NCBI GenBank assembly: GCA_037043455.1
Contig: JAWPHD010000091.1
Span: forward strand, 434,001 to 498,000
Source of the DNA: Cyrtodaria siliqua
Taxonomy: Eukaryota; Mollusca; Bivalvia; Adapedonta; Hiatellidae
DNA length: 64,000 nucleotides
Direction: 5' to 3'
In this document: positions 1 through 11,487 of the stretch, one piece after another
Position numbering within the stretch: position 1 is the first letter of the stretch
How the letters are laid out: every line of letters starts with the position of its first letter
The notes under the pieces: generated by a model
What the model was told of the DNA's origin: nothing
The model's database searches: none
The model's input: the letters and a program-made list of their open reading frames with translations, nothing else
Position numbers and translations under genes: made by a program

Positions 1-704
1 ATAAAGCAGTTTTAGAAAAAGAGAAAAACTCGGTGGATAACGCTGCTAAATTTATAAAGGAGAAAGAAGCCGAGATAGAGGAACAAGGAGCTATATTGGA
101 CACTACAGATAAGGACCCAAGTGGCTCAGCTGGAGGACCGTCTGGAGCTGGTTCAGCAGGAGGACCGTCTGGAGCTGGTTCAGCAGGAGGACCGTCTGGA
201 GCTGGTTCAGAAGAAGAATCGTCTGAAGCTGGTTCAGAAGAAGGATCGCCTGAAGCTGGTTCAGAAGAAGGATCGCCTGAAGCTGGTTCATCAGGAGGAG
301 GACCTGAAAGTGGCTCAGGATCGCCTGAAGGTGGTTCAGTAGAAGGGCCGCCTGAAAGTGGCTCAGCAGGAGGACCGCCTGAAAGTGGCCCAGCAGGAGG
401 ACCGCCTGGAGGTGGTTCAGAAGAAGGATCGCCTGAAGCTGGTTCATCAGGAGGAGGACCTGAAAGTGGCTCAGGATCGCCTGAAGGTGGTTCAGTAGAA
501 GGGCCGCCTGAAAGTGGCTCAGCAGGAGGACCACCTGAAAGTGGCCCAGCAGGAGGACCGCCTGGAGGTGGGCCAGGAGGACCGCCTAGACGTGGACCAG
601 GAGGACCGCCTGAACGTGTTGACGAATCTAAGAAGCGCAAGTTATCTCAAACACAAATTGAGCTGCTACGATTGTTGGAGGAATTAAGTGAGACTAGAGA
701 TTAG
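1..704 (+). CDS. Gly/Ser/Pro/Glu-rich repetitive protein, 3' end (partial)
   Basis: The frame is open from the window edge to TAG at 702-704. The GTG at 33 is probably not the start, because codons upstream of it stay open and read as a Lys/Glu-rich stretch, so this is likely the last exon of a larger gene. Counting from position 33, the order is: charged, helix-prone segment (residues 1-27); low-complexity region (about 28-194) of short units such as GSAGGPSGA, GSEEGSPEA and GGPPESGPA; then a basic patch (SKKRKL) and a Leu/Glu-rich tail (QIELLRLLEEL) that could form a short helix or coiled coil. A polyadenylation signal AATAAA at 881-886 lies 177 bases past the stop. Third-position differences among repeat units support translation. 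I recognise no family. Disordered structural or secreted protein is possible, but no signal peptide is in view. Antisense frames here are shadows. Confidence 0.6.
   Translation, partial: KAVLEKEKNSVDNAAKFIKEKEAEIEEQGAILDTTDKDPSGSAGGPSGAGSAGGPSGAGSAGGPSGAGSEEESSEAGSEEGSPEAGSEEGSPEAGSSGGGPESGSGSPEGGSVEGPPESGSAGGPPESGPAGGPPGGGSEEGSPEAGSSGGGPESGSGSPEGGSVEGPPESGSAGGPPESGPAGGPPGGGPGGPPRRGPGGPPERVDESKKRKLSQTQIELLRLLEELSETRD
262..573 (+). repeat. 156-bp (52-codon) in-frame duplication in the repetitive gene
   Basis: Positions 262-417 and 418-573 are adjacent copies and look almost identical. I see one clear difference, cct/ccacct in the GGPPESG unit, which is silent. The length is a multiple of three, so the duplication keeps the frame. 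The low divergence points to a recent event or ongoing homogenisation, and the copy number may vary between alleles. Confidence 0.8.
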
Positions 705-880
705 AATAAGGTTAGTTCACCAAACTTGCATTTGTAAAATTGATACTGAGCCAAAAAATAATGCCACTTCTCTTTCCCTTATTTTCTGAACGACAAAACA
801 GGAAATAATTACCGATATGTATACAATAATTATATAAAACGCCACCAGGTCCAAAAAAGAATTAGTTGAACAGTTTAGTA

Positions 881-886
881 AATAAA
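881..886 (+). terminator. Polyadenylation signal for the repetitive gene
   Basis: AATAAA lies 177 bases downstream of the stop codon at 704, a plausible 3' UTR length. No other canonical hexamer lies closer to the stop. Confidence 0.4.
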
Positions 887-3463
887 GGCGATTATCCTAT
901 TTTTTTTTAAGATTCATTTTGTGACATAAAAACGTTAACACTATGGAAAATACCTAATTTTGTTAGAGAAATGTTTTCTGTATGTTCCTTACCAAAGAAA
1001 AATCACACACAAAATATAACACAGCTTTTGTATATACTCAGCAAAAATAAAAAGTATCCACTTTGTTTTCCTGCAAAATCTGAGACTGTAAGAAAGTTCT
1101 AAACATTGTAGCATGATTTTCTTTTAATAACCTCTTTATTTGATGTTCACGCAGAATTGTATCGAAATATACCGAATAATAAAAAAATAAATCGCAGTTT
1201 ACAAACATAGGTTTGGAATTGAAATTAACAAAAAATAACAAATGTAAAGGTTAACGACAATAGTAGAGATTTAGAAAGTTCATTCAACTACACAGAAACT
1301 ATTCAAAAACTCGCTAATATCTCGTGTTTCCACTTCACAATTCGGAGTAAAGTGGACACATGATATATTAGAAAACACGATATTAGCGAATTTGTGAATA
1401 TTTTCTGTATATTTGAATGAACTTTATAAATCTGGGCTATATAGATAGGTTTGGATAACTGATTTTGTAATGCCATTATTTGGCCTTTAATTAAACATCT
1501 GACGGTGCGTATCGGTATCTGATTCATTTGAGTTATTGTGATATGCTTGCTAACTCTGGGTTAATTTCTACAAGGTATGGTGGCTGATTTCTGAAGTCAT
1601 TTCGTTATCAGGGTTCGACACAAACTTTTATAAGTAGGACATGTAGGAAGTCTTCCTTTGTTTGAAAACTGGTGGTCCTTCTAACAGATAGATGGTCCTT
1701 CTCATGTACAGCTATACTTACCGAAACATTACAATAAAAAAAAAAACACATAAAATGTTGTTCTATTCAATGTTTACATTATTTTTCAACTTTGTCTTTT
1801 GTTATTTTGGTCGCAGAGGGACATTTCTGAGAATTTTCCACATTTTTAACCCGTTTCACAAAGTCAATTATCCTACTACATGAGATGAATATACATATAC
1901 ATCATGTATATTTTTAATGTACGTAATTTAAAATAGCAGGCCCGATGGGCCACCAATCTTTAGGAAAGTGATGGTCCTTCCGAAAATCAGGTGGACTCGG
2001 GCCAGCGGACCTGCGTTAGTGTCGAACCTTGGTTATTTTGTCAAACTCCAGAATGAATTCAAAATATTTAAACTATTCAATATTTGAGTAGGTTAGTGAA
2101 CTTTTGACATGTCGTATTACCGTTATTTCGCCGAAAGGACGATCTGATCACAGCGTTGGATTTCGAAAAGCTTTACCATTAGACCAAGATAATCATATCA
2201 AATAATTTAGGAAAAAAGCAAACACCTTCCTCTGATTATTATCGGAGACGAGTATCCACATATTCGTAACATCTCGATCAATACGAGGAATTTTATCTAG
2301 AATGTATCTAAAAGAAATCCATACTGATAACGTATAACATGGCGGCGCCCATGCATAGTAGAGCATTGGCAGTCAAAAAAGAGTTGCAATGCCATTTAGC
2401 CGATTGTGATATCTATTGTTACATTTAAGCGATGATTATACATTCAAACCCAAAACGATTAATCAACACATCTTTCTAACAGTCATATTGTTTATATAGC
2501 AACTGCACAATGTGCTGTCCCATTGACTTCCGGCTAACGCAATGTCAAGCATACGACGCATGATCCCGAAGAATGACGGGATAGGCCGACTATGTACGAG
2601 TGTATCGACACAAGGGAGACTACCAATGTGTCTGAATAGATAAAGACTGCTTCCGCTGCAGATTGTTAACAGCGTAGTTAATAACATGTTGATGGCCAGA
2701 GACATTTCAAATCGCATGTACCTTGCGATTTCATATCGTGTATTGTATTCTTCCAGATAAAAGCAAAAGCTCCACCATCTACCACAAGCTTTTACAGAAG
2801 CAGACGATACAAGATCACCAAAAGGCTAAGACATATTTTCTTCACAAGATTTCGAAAAACGACTAGGTCGACGAGAATTCAAATGACGTATTGTGGACAT
2901 GATCAACAGATCGTCCTTAATTACTGATTTGTACAGCTTTATGAACTAAAAAAACCACAGTGTTTCTACAAATATTCCAAATATATCTCTATAATACACT
3001 GTATTATTGTATCTCTATAATACACTGTATTATTGATACACATTGTAAAACTTTGCCGTGTCATACACGATATCCGGGCTTAACAGTCAACCTGCATAAA
3101 ATATATCTATTAGTATCCGGGTAATACTAAAAACAAGGGGCAAATGTATAACTATATAAATAATTTGGACAATGATATTGTAGCGTTGTATTTTAGTGAC
3201 ATTTTGCACTTATATGTAGAAACCTCTGAATGTACATTTTTGCAGTATCGCATTTTTCAATATCGCATTTTTCAATATCGCATTTTGCAATATCACATTT
3301 TGAAATTTAACATGCAAGCTTCTACTGCTCTATAACTGAAACTATCATTGAGTAAGTCGTCTGTTACTCATATATTTGTGTGATTTATATGTCAAGAAAT
3401 GACAAATGTAATGAAGTATAATAAACATCAGCAGTATATTTTCAGTAATCCCGCTTATAATAT
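887..3463. other. Anonymous AT-rich DNA
   Basis: No exon-like frame is convincing. A directly repeated stretch (CTCTATAATACACTGTATTA, twice at about 2989-3035) and a 16-17 bp tandem motif (ATATCGCATTTTTCA, four diverged copies at 3243-3302) are the only structures I see. The open frames are short and compositionally random. Confidence 0.4.
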
Positions 3464-3887
3464 ACTAATGGAAAAAAGAAACACAACTCGGGAATTTCAG
3501 CATATGTATAATATGCTGCTGTTAATCGAATGGTACATAGCTACCTTTCCATTCGGAAACAATACTAAAATTAATTAAAGTTTCATTATTGATATAATAC
3601 GTACGCGTTTAAAATACGCGTTTGGTTCACATAGGTGAGCAATCTTAGGATATATCATTTTGCAATCTCTTTACATTAAGTACAGTACTGAAATGGTTTA
3701 AATTTTTTAAGCGGAACTTTCAACGTGTAATTAAAACGTCTACAACAGTCCAGTTGTTTATCTAACTAGCTGCAATAATTTTTACAAAACATCTTCGGAT
3801 TTCTTTGGAATATTACCTGGAATTAAGTCTGCAGTATAAACATTATGGCGGGAATTCACGAGTTGCGTTTCTTTTTTCCTTTAGTAT
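3464..3887. mobile_element. Tc1/mariner-like MITE, diverged copy
   Basis: The ends are inverted: TACTAATGGAAAAAAGAAAC on the left and the complement of it (gtttcttttttcctttagta) on the right, both next to TA. The interior matches two other copies at 48196-48669 and 49541-50032, for example the CTGTTAATCGAAT block and the 'attacctggaattaagtct' block. It is non-autonomous with no transposase. TA-flanked ends starting TACT are typical of Tc1/mariner derivatives; the superfamily is inferred from that alone. Confidence 0.65.
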
Positions 3888-6114
3888 ACATACATACAAA
3901 CATGTTTCAACTGTAGAACTATTGGTGGGACCTGACTGTGATCCATCGGTTGAATCGTGGTTAGGGTTAGGAGAATTCAGTGGGCCCAACAATACACTTT
4001 AAACCCAACACTTCTGTGACTTTGGTTTTATATGCATCAGTATATGAGTTAGTAATCAGTTATATACAAGTAAGTAGCGTGTGAACATATACTAGTAAAC
4101 TATATAAATTGTTGGTGGGTCTGACCATGACCAATCAGTCTAATAGTGTCTAGGGTTAGGAGAATTTATCATACGTTCTTGCCTTATTAGAGTTCCATTG
4201 TGTTCGGCTTCAATAAAGCTGCATACTATTCCAGGGCTCGGGCGCCGTTGCGGAATCTCGTAAAATGTCGATCTCTTACAACTTTGAAGTTCCCAATGCC
4301 GATATTGGCCTTCTTCTACATCACGTGCAATGTAAACAATATAAACGGCAACATAAATTCCAAGAAATGTTTACGTATATTTCGTCTGGTAAGAGTGGTG
4401 TCGATTTTATTTTCAGAAAACAATGAACTTTTTAAACAAAATAAATGTGACTACCATGGATCAGTGGATGTAATCGTAAAATGTTCACCACCACAAAATA
4501 AACCGGACATCTATAGTATCACGTGATCATTATTAGCCTGGTTCCCAATCATGGGAGGCATGGTAGTCCTCGGTGGCTGAATGGATACATATTGTTTGTC
4601 CTGATGACGCCACATTGGGTTTATATCCTACAAATGGGGGTGTTTACATGCCCAGTGGTTAGATATACACGTACGTTAGGCCGGGTACAATTGAACTGAT
4701 TGTAGTTTCACGGCTCATCGACACATTATTTGTTATTAAGAGCCTCATCCGAGAGAAGGAAATAATACATAGGCATCCGGGAACCTGCCATACCCTTACT
4801 ATAGAATATGTTTTGTTTAAGTAAACGTGCTCGGCAGATAGCCTCCGTTACACGGAACCGTCCGGTGTCACGTGAGATCCACACGCACTTCGAAAGTCCA
4901 CGCATACGTTGTGTTTTAGAAAGCTTATAATTCCGGTTTTACTTTGAATGTTGCGATGATATCAGGTTTGTATCATTCATATTAGATTGGCCTTTCGATT
5001 ACTGTGAGTTTTATTACGATATACTTCCGTTTGGCTGTACAATACACTTTCAAACATGATCCATATTTCAAAATGTTGCGATATTTCAACAAGTGTAGCC
5101 TTCAGTTATGGGCCTATTACTTTGCGAGAATGGCAGTATTAATACAAATATTCCAACTTAAATATCAATAATATTATTTACTAGCAATCGGTCATAGTTT
5201 TAATTGTTAATTGTGTAAATTTTATGCAAAATTGCCAATTAAATATAACGCATTTTGTGTCTTCGCGTGTCTTTGCGCATGCGTCTTCGTGCTAAATTCA
5301 GTCTAATAATACTCATTAGTTGTCCTTGAAATTAAGTTGCTGACATGTTTTGTTGATTATTTTCGATTTAAAGACAGTAATTGGTAACTTTTAATACGTT
5401 TTTATTGAAGTTCGTGTTAATATATAGAGCTGAGATTTCGTTGTTTTTCTTCGGATTTACACGTGGTTTATACGACAAACGGTGAATTGATACATGACGC
5501 TTAATACACCTTGCGTAGGACTAATAATAATTATATCTTAATATAAAACGTATCAATACGTGTGCGAACGATTTGCCGCAGAATTATTATAGAAGAAGCA
5601 GCTGTTTCTATAAGGTCACATACTACTATTGTTTTGGGGCTACTGATTGGCTGAAAAAAGTATAGGGGTGTATTAGGGTATATCTTTTTCGAAAGAGCTA
5701 TTTTCTGATTGGGTAGAATTGCCTTAACCATACCTGATGTACATAAAATGTCAAAATAATATGTGTAGGTGATAAAAAAAACAACAACTGTATTTGTTCT
5801 TGCATCTGGGCTATTTTATTGAGAAAATTGCAGGTATAGTAAATTGTCAGAAATTCACATTTATTTGCTGCGAGCCCGACGGTCAGCACCTTCATCAAAC
5901 CGAAAGTAGGTGAAAGCATTACAAAACCCCCAATTATTTTCACTTTTGTAAGTGTGTCTAGGATAGTTTTTGAAAATAAAGTAGCCTAAAAGGTTCCCTT
6001 GGGTATGTAAAATGTGTTTTAGGGCCAAAAGGCTATAATGTAACCCTATGTAAAATGCAATAGTGGTATATGACCATAAGTATATTATCTTCACGGAACA
6101 CATTAATGACGTCA
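3888..6114. other. Anonymous AT-rich DNA
   Basis: No gene or clear repeat boundary is visible. The frame at 4200-4526 has no recognisable domain and no splice or promoter context, so I do not call it. Confidence 0.35.
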
Positions 6115-6886
6115 TAAAACGGGGGTTGGGGTAAACAGCGAAAAGGAATGGTTAAGCGAAAAGAAGCGAAAAGGAATTCCCGCGATCGAAAAGGAATGTG
6201 TTTAGTAAATGTATGTCTGAATTTAGTTGTTTAGTGGCAGAATTATTATATTTTTGATTAATTAAACATGATATAAATATATCAATATACTGTATTAAAC
6301 GCAATTATGAACATTAAATGCAATTAAGAAAGAGGTACAGTTTAGTCGGGAACAAAAAGGAAATCCCGCGAGCGAAAAGGAAACTACTATTATATGCATG
6401 TCTTAATTAGGCTTATTAGTTAGTATTATATGTTTGTTTAATTAAACAAGATATTACGGGGCAGATATTACTATATCAATATACTTTATTAAACCCAATT
6501 ATGACATTTAATATGAAATTAGGAAATAGGTGTAGTCTATTCGGGAACGAAAAGGAAAGACCGCGAGCGAAAAGGAATTTGTGTTTGTGTGTTATTTATG
6601 TGGTATAGTAATGTCTTAATTAAGTTGCTTAGTGACGTAATTATTTTAATGTTAGATTAATTTAAAACTACTTTTATCTGTCAATATATTTAACTATGAA
6701 ATCAAGAAAATGCAGCTTAAGGTGGAGCGAAAAGGAATTTCCGTAAGCGAAAAGGAATTTGTGCAGTATAATTAAGCTGTTTTGTGAGTCCCGTTATTAT
6801 ATAATATATACTAAATATAAAGGAATTGTAAATGACAAACTAGTTATTAAGTATTACAAATCATTTTAATTTCATCTTTTTAATAT

Positions 6887-7255
6887 TTATTTCATATTGA
6901 AAACATAATCATTTACCAAAAATGCAGGAACATTACACTTGTTTTCAAAATCATCCTTTGTTCTGTTATTAAATTGCCTTTCAACTTCCTTAGGAGGCAG
7001 ATTCTTTACTATTTGTTTGCTTTCAGTCCTCACCGACTCCTTTGTCTTGATAAAAAATTTATTGCCTGAAGGTTTCTTTACATTTCCATGAAACTGTCTC
7101 TCGGGAAATACACCAATGTACTCTACAATAGCAACATCAGTGGGTAGTGTTTCCATTGAAGACGGAACATGTCCAAACCACGTCACTTTCTTTTTAAATT
7201 GACTGGGACTATGATTCGCATGGTGCTGTTTGTTCAGCCATTTTAGTTGGTAAGT
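6887..7255 (-). CDS. Orphan coding exon inside the foldback-like element
   Basis: On the minus strand a frame runs from a possible acceptor (TAG before 7255) to TAA at 6889-6887, 122 codons. Its composition is protein-like, unlike neighbouring random frames: a basic start (KWLNKQHHANHSPSQFKKK), then VTWFG, an acidic/aromatic middle (VAIVEYIGVFPERQFHG) and a Lys-rich end. AATAAA overlaps the stop codon, suggesting this is the last exon of a spliced gene. I do not recognise the family. Lying inside an inverted-repeat element, it may be what remains of the element's own protein or a captured host exon. Upstream exons were not found. An ATG start lies within the frame, but the open frame extends further upstream, so I favour a spliced start. 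Confidence 0.4.
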   Translation of the reverse strand, partial: TYQLKWLNKQHHANHSPSQFKKKVTWFGHVPSSMETLPTDVAIVEYIGVFPERQFHGNVKKPSGNKFFIKTKESVRTESKQIVKNLPPKEVERQFNNRTKDDFENKCNVPAFLVNDYVFNMK

Positions 7256-7294
7256 CTACTAACGACACAAAGTGATTCGGATTTGATTTAATTA

Positions 7295-7740
7295 CTTATG
7301 TCATGATGTGTAGTCCATTTGCATCATTTTTATTTCATATCAAATTTTCCGACTTCTGAATTCTGTTATCGTATTATATTATATTATTGTATATTATTAC
7401 TTATAAACTATTATTGTTTTAGAAGATCCTAAATTCAGAATTCAAAAGTCGGGAAATCGGAAGTGAACTAAAATTACCAAAATTGACAATATGGTAGATG
7501 TTGGATACGTTTAGCCGTTTTTACAGGCATTTGGAACGTATAATTTTACTTGATGACTCTGTTACAGTTGTGTCAGGGTAGATGTGGGATACGTTCGGCC
7601 GTTTTTACAGGCATTTGGCGCGTATTATTGCTTAATAACTTTGTTAAACTTGTGTCATGACAGATGAGTAAATAGCCATTTGCATACTTTTATTTCATTT
7701 CAAATTTCCCGACTTCTGAATTCTCTGATATTGTATTTAT
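7295..7740. repeat. Internal duplication in the foldback-like element
   Basis: Two diverged direct copies of about 350 bp can be followed. 'ccgacttctgaattct' occurs near 7349 and 7710, and 'acgttTagCCGTTTTTACAG' near 7508 is matched near 7591. The duplication lies in the non-coding interior and has no visible coding role. Confidence 0.5.
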
Positions 7741-10204
7741 CGTAGTATTATATAGTATTGTACATTTTTTGTACCATTTTTGAGAACTTAAATTACGAAT
7801 TTCAAGTGTTGCATGTCTGTAGAGGTAGAAAAACAACTTAATTAGACAGGTACGTAATACCGACAAACAAGTATATGAATTAAATAACAAATTGAAACAC
7901 ATAAGCGTTTTACACAGTCGTGAAATGGTCACATATGCTATCTTGCGCTAATTAATATAAAAGTATGGTATATTACAAATAGCTATAAATTAGTCTTCAC
8001 CAAGACGCTCACACTTACAGGCGGTACGGTGTTTTTACAACTGATGACATTACATTACATTGCAACTACAACACCAAACATACAACCAACATGTGCCACG
8101 TACTAATCCTATCAAATATAATGTTCTCAATGGCTGATGTTTTTACAACTGATTAGATAACAATTCATTTTAGGACACACTTTTTAAACAAGCTGTGATG
8201 TATACAACTATCGTCCTTACAAATATACGAGGAAATTCACAATTATACTAGTAAATTGTTATATAGTGTTTCGTTTCGTAACTTAAATGCTTGAAAGTAA
8301 AGGTACACTGCAATCTTTTCTACACACATTGCGTTTGTTCAATCATAAATATTAATTATAACAATTGTATAAAGCTGGTAAAACGCCGCGTGTCAGTAGT
8401 AGTATAAGGTTTTATTTTTCCTCGCCGTTGGCAACTAGGCCTTTTGGCGAGGTTTTCAATAGTAGTTTATTTATAATAATCTTAGTAGTTTAAATAATGT
8501 TACTAATGCTTATCAATCGCGCACGGATGGCAGGATCCAAGCAGACGCAAGACATGGCAATAGATGGTTTGCAGGGACGCAAGAAGATTAACTTGGCAGA
8601 GGCTGAGTGATGGGTGGAATAAGCTCATGTTGGTCTATTTTATATATAAAATTCAATCGAGGATTATAAATAATAATTTTATTTTCCAGCGCCAGCGCGT
8701 CACCATTTCTTAAAAATGATTTAACTTAATATGTACATATATACATAATCCATGTTGTGTCTGCTTCATGCTCCCTTCCAAAGGGAATGGACTCTTATAA
8801 TTATAAGCATATAATGTTAAAAAAAAAATCGTTAAAATGTCCAGTGTTGTTAGTAAGACATCACTCCAAATCTCTCAATATAAAATAATTCAATATGAGT
8901 TTTACGCTTATGAGAGCAAAAACGTTAAATGGAGTGTGTCCCTCCGCCAAAGCCAAGGGGAGGCCACACTGGGGAGGGCATGAAGAAGAGGTATACATAG
9001 GTTTTACATGTTAATATTATGTACCCCGTTATCCCGATGTGTGCGTCAGATCAAACTAAAAATCGCATCTTCCCAGCTGTTGATATAAAATCAATGTGAA
9101 GTAATAAGCATATATAAAACTAAATAGGACAGCCAGGAATTTCTATTAACTTAACTGTTGATATAAAACAACCAAATATTAAAATCACACACCGGGGCTG
9201 GTGGGGTCATACAAAGTAGTGTTACATGGAATTATACGACATAAGGGAGTGGGGGTGGATGGAGTGGGGGGAAATTTGTAACTTAGTAATATTATTGTTT
9301 ATTAACCGTATGGCTTCTTTATAGCAGCAAGTTTGAGCAGCAAAGTAATTAACATGTCGCCAGTTGTCAATCATTTATCCATTTCAACCAATCAAACCAG
9401 AACGATACCTTCGACAGACAACAGCACGTGTATAAAGCACGTGCAACTATGTTATATAAACTATTGTTCAATATACTCCGACATCAACAATAGGGCGGAT
9501 ATATGTTACCTTACCCCTAAAAAAATATTAACTAATAGTTGCAAATCTATTTATTTAATACGTATTGAACTGAGGTATATGAACAAACTACATAATCGTT
9601 ATCACGTGTTCACTGTTCCGCTTTATGACATGTTCTCGGTTTCAATTTGCGGCGACACAAATATTATTTTCAAATCTATAACGTTAATAAGATAATGAGA
9701 AAAAAACAACAACAGCAGTTGCAATTGATGAAAGGGGTATTATTGTAACTCTTTGAGTTTAATATATTTTAATGTAATGTTCTTTATAAAATATATTACT
9801 TATTAACTTCATATGCACCGTGATATGTATCGGCGTTATAGAATAAGAACTGTCTGCTGATATTATGTTTAAAAAAAGTATATTAATCTATGTAATTATT
9901 ACAAGATCTCTTTTATTTGCAAATAAATGCACACATATTGCATTGTATTTATGCCAAGATATAAAACAAAGGTACACAGTCCAATTTCAAATTATTTTAA
10001 AAAACTTCTAAAATGACCGAAATAATAGGTATAACATTAACAAAACATAACAGAGAGAGAGAGAGAGAGAGAAATGACTTACTATATTTATATCTAGGTT
10101 AACTGATTAAACATGTAAACTAATTAGGACATTAAAAAGCTCAATTTAAACATAAATATAAACTTGGATGAATTCATCCCGGATATTCATCCCAGGTATA
10201 AATC
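7741..10204. other. Non-coding interior of the 4.5-kb element
   Basis: AT-rich sequence without recognised domains. A hairpin-prone piece is CCTCGCCGTTGGCAAC...GGCGAGG at about 8421-8453. A (GA)n microsatellite lies at 10052-10073. The frame at 9333-9695 is unconvincing. Confidence 0.35.
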
Positions 10205-10934
10205 ACACGTTCCTTTTCGCTTGCGGGATTTCCTTGTCGCTCCCGCGTAAACGACACTGCTTTCTCAATTTCAATTATTTTTTCATAATTGGGTTTAATA
10301 AAATATGTTAAATAATTAAACAAACATATAATACTAATATAATACTAATGTGATTCAAACGCTTAATTAAGACAAGTAAACAGTAGGTTCCTTTTCGCTC
10401 GCGGGATTTCCTGTTTGCTTCCGACTAAACTAGGACATACACCTCTTTCATCTTAATTTTCATAATTGTATTTAATAAAGAATATTGATATAGTAATATC
10501 ATGTTTAATTAATGAAACAAATAATAAGTATGTCCCTAAACAACTTAATTAAGCCCAAAATATACTAAGCACATTCCTTTTCGCTCACGGGAATTCCTTT
10601 TCGCTTCTTTTCGCTTAAACATTCCTTTTCGCCGTTTATACCAACCGATATTTAAAACGGCGCGATAAAAGTGTAAACAATCTAGGCCTGCTAGTGTGTA
10701 CGGTAATCTAGGTATAACAAAACAATTAACATGTGTCAGGTCTAACACATACATGTTAAAGTAGTACAACATGGTGTGTTACAAAGGCGATAACATGGCA
10801 TGCGTTAAATATGTGTCTGTTATGTGCAATCAGGGCCTGACATGGGAAGCAGTTTCCCCCACCCACCAACCCAACACATTCAGGAAAAGTCTTAAAGAGC
10901 CTTTTATTTGTGAGTATACTTTAATATATCTAGC

Positions 10935-11190
10935 GTGTTCCCATAGTTTTTCGATAGAGTGCCAGTATATATATTGCAAATATACCATGGGGGCAAAAGT
11001 GTGTGTGGGGGGGGGGGGGGGGGGGGGGGGGAGGGACCCATATATTGTTTTTCGATAGAGTGCCAGTATATATATATATTGCAAATATACCATGCCATGG
11101 GGGCAAGGTACCATGTGTGGGGGGGGGGGGGGGTAGTGGGAATGCCAGTATATCAGTATATATATTGCACATATACCATGGGGGCAAGGG
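10935..11190. repeat. Tandem units with poly-G runs
   Basis: Three partial copies of a unit containing 'cgatagagtgccagtata', 'ttgcaaatataccatg' and a poly-G tract are present. The longest G run (about 11008-11031) exceeds 20 bases. The open frames called here are translations of the G runs and not genes. Confidence 0.75.
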
Positions 11191-11272
11191 GTGTGGTTAG
11201 CTCAATTGGTTACAGTAGAGAACTCTCTCTCCCTGTAAGCGAGGGACCTCGGTTTTAGTCCCGTACCAGCCG
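11189..11272 (+). repeat. tRNA-like sequence, degenerate (SINE head or pseudo-tRNA)
   Basis: An A-box-like GTGGTTAGCTCAATTGGTTA and a weak B-box (GGTTTTAGTCC) are spaced as in a tRNA, with a TGTAA anticodon-loop context like that of the copy at 11414. The B-box is mutated, so a functional tRNA is unlikely. Confidence 0.5.
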
Positions 11273-11413
11273 CAGTTTTTACCCTTGGTTTATTTCACTG
11301 ACAATGATAAATCGGTGAATGTGGGTTAGCATGGTGAATGCGGGACAGGGGGTCTGGAAGAACTGGGGTGGCTGTTAAAAGGGATATGAGTGTGGTGATA
11401 TTGATTACCCGGT

Positions 11414-11487
11414 GGCCTGGTTTTCTCAGTTAGTAGAGCACTTGCCCTGTAAGCGAAGGGTCCCGGGTTCGAGTCCCGCACCGGCCA
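11414..11487 (+). tRNA. tRNA-Thr(TGT)-like sequence, possibly a pseudogene
   Basis: It has a D-arm (CTCAGTTAGTAGAGC), an anticodon stem-loop with loop CCTGTAA (anticodon TGT, Thr) and a perfect T-arm GGGTTCGAGTCCC. The acceptor ends GGCC/GGCC pair, but two inner acceptor positions mismatch (GGCCTGG against CCGGCCA). D-stem pairing is also imperfect. A degenerate second copy lies about 220 bases upstream. This looks like a recently derived tRNA-type repeat rather than a certain functional tRNA. A covariance-model score would decide. Confidence 0.45.

Larger units (their letters stand above)
6123..10652. mobile_element. 4.5-kb foldback-like element with long inverted subterminal arrays
   Basis: The left arm (6123 to about 6780) and right arm (about 10205-10652) are inverted copies. 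Each contains spaced blocks built around GCGAAAAGGAA, usually two direct copies separated by 9-10 bases such as ttCCCGCGA. Left blocks lie at about 6139, 6345, 6548 and 6724; right blocks at about 10209, 10388 and 10564-10632. AT-rich spacers of about 200 bp between blocks are also conserved. The outer ends align (GGTTGGGGTAAACAGCG on the left, GGTTGGTATAAACGGCG read inward from the right). The octamer TAAAACGG flanks both sides (6115-6122 and 10653-10660), a possible 8-bp target duplication, but the right side has about five unmatched bases. Tandem-repeat inverted arms resemble Foldback/Galileo-type elements. The superfamily is unproven. Confidence 0.65.

Noticed and set aside
103..534. 143-codon minus-strand frame opposite the repetitive gene
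   Set aside because: Antisense shadow of the 15-27 bp coding repeat; Leu/Gln-rich product only mirrors the sense codons.
3955..4170. Telomere-like 'ttagggttagg' pieces
   Set aside because: Only one or two isolated repeats at each place; no array.
9333..9695. 120-codon plus frame in the 4.5-kb element
   Set aside because: No recognisable domain, biased to AT-rich codons, no splice or polyadenylation context.
10830..11258. Several overlapping frames rich in Gly or Pro
   Set aside because: Translations of poly-G/poly-C runs in tandem units.
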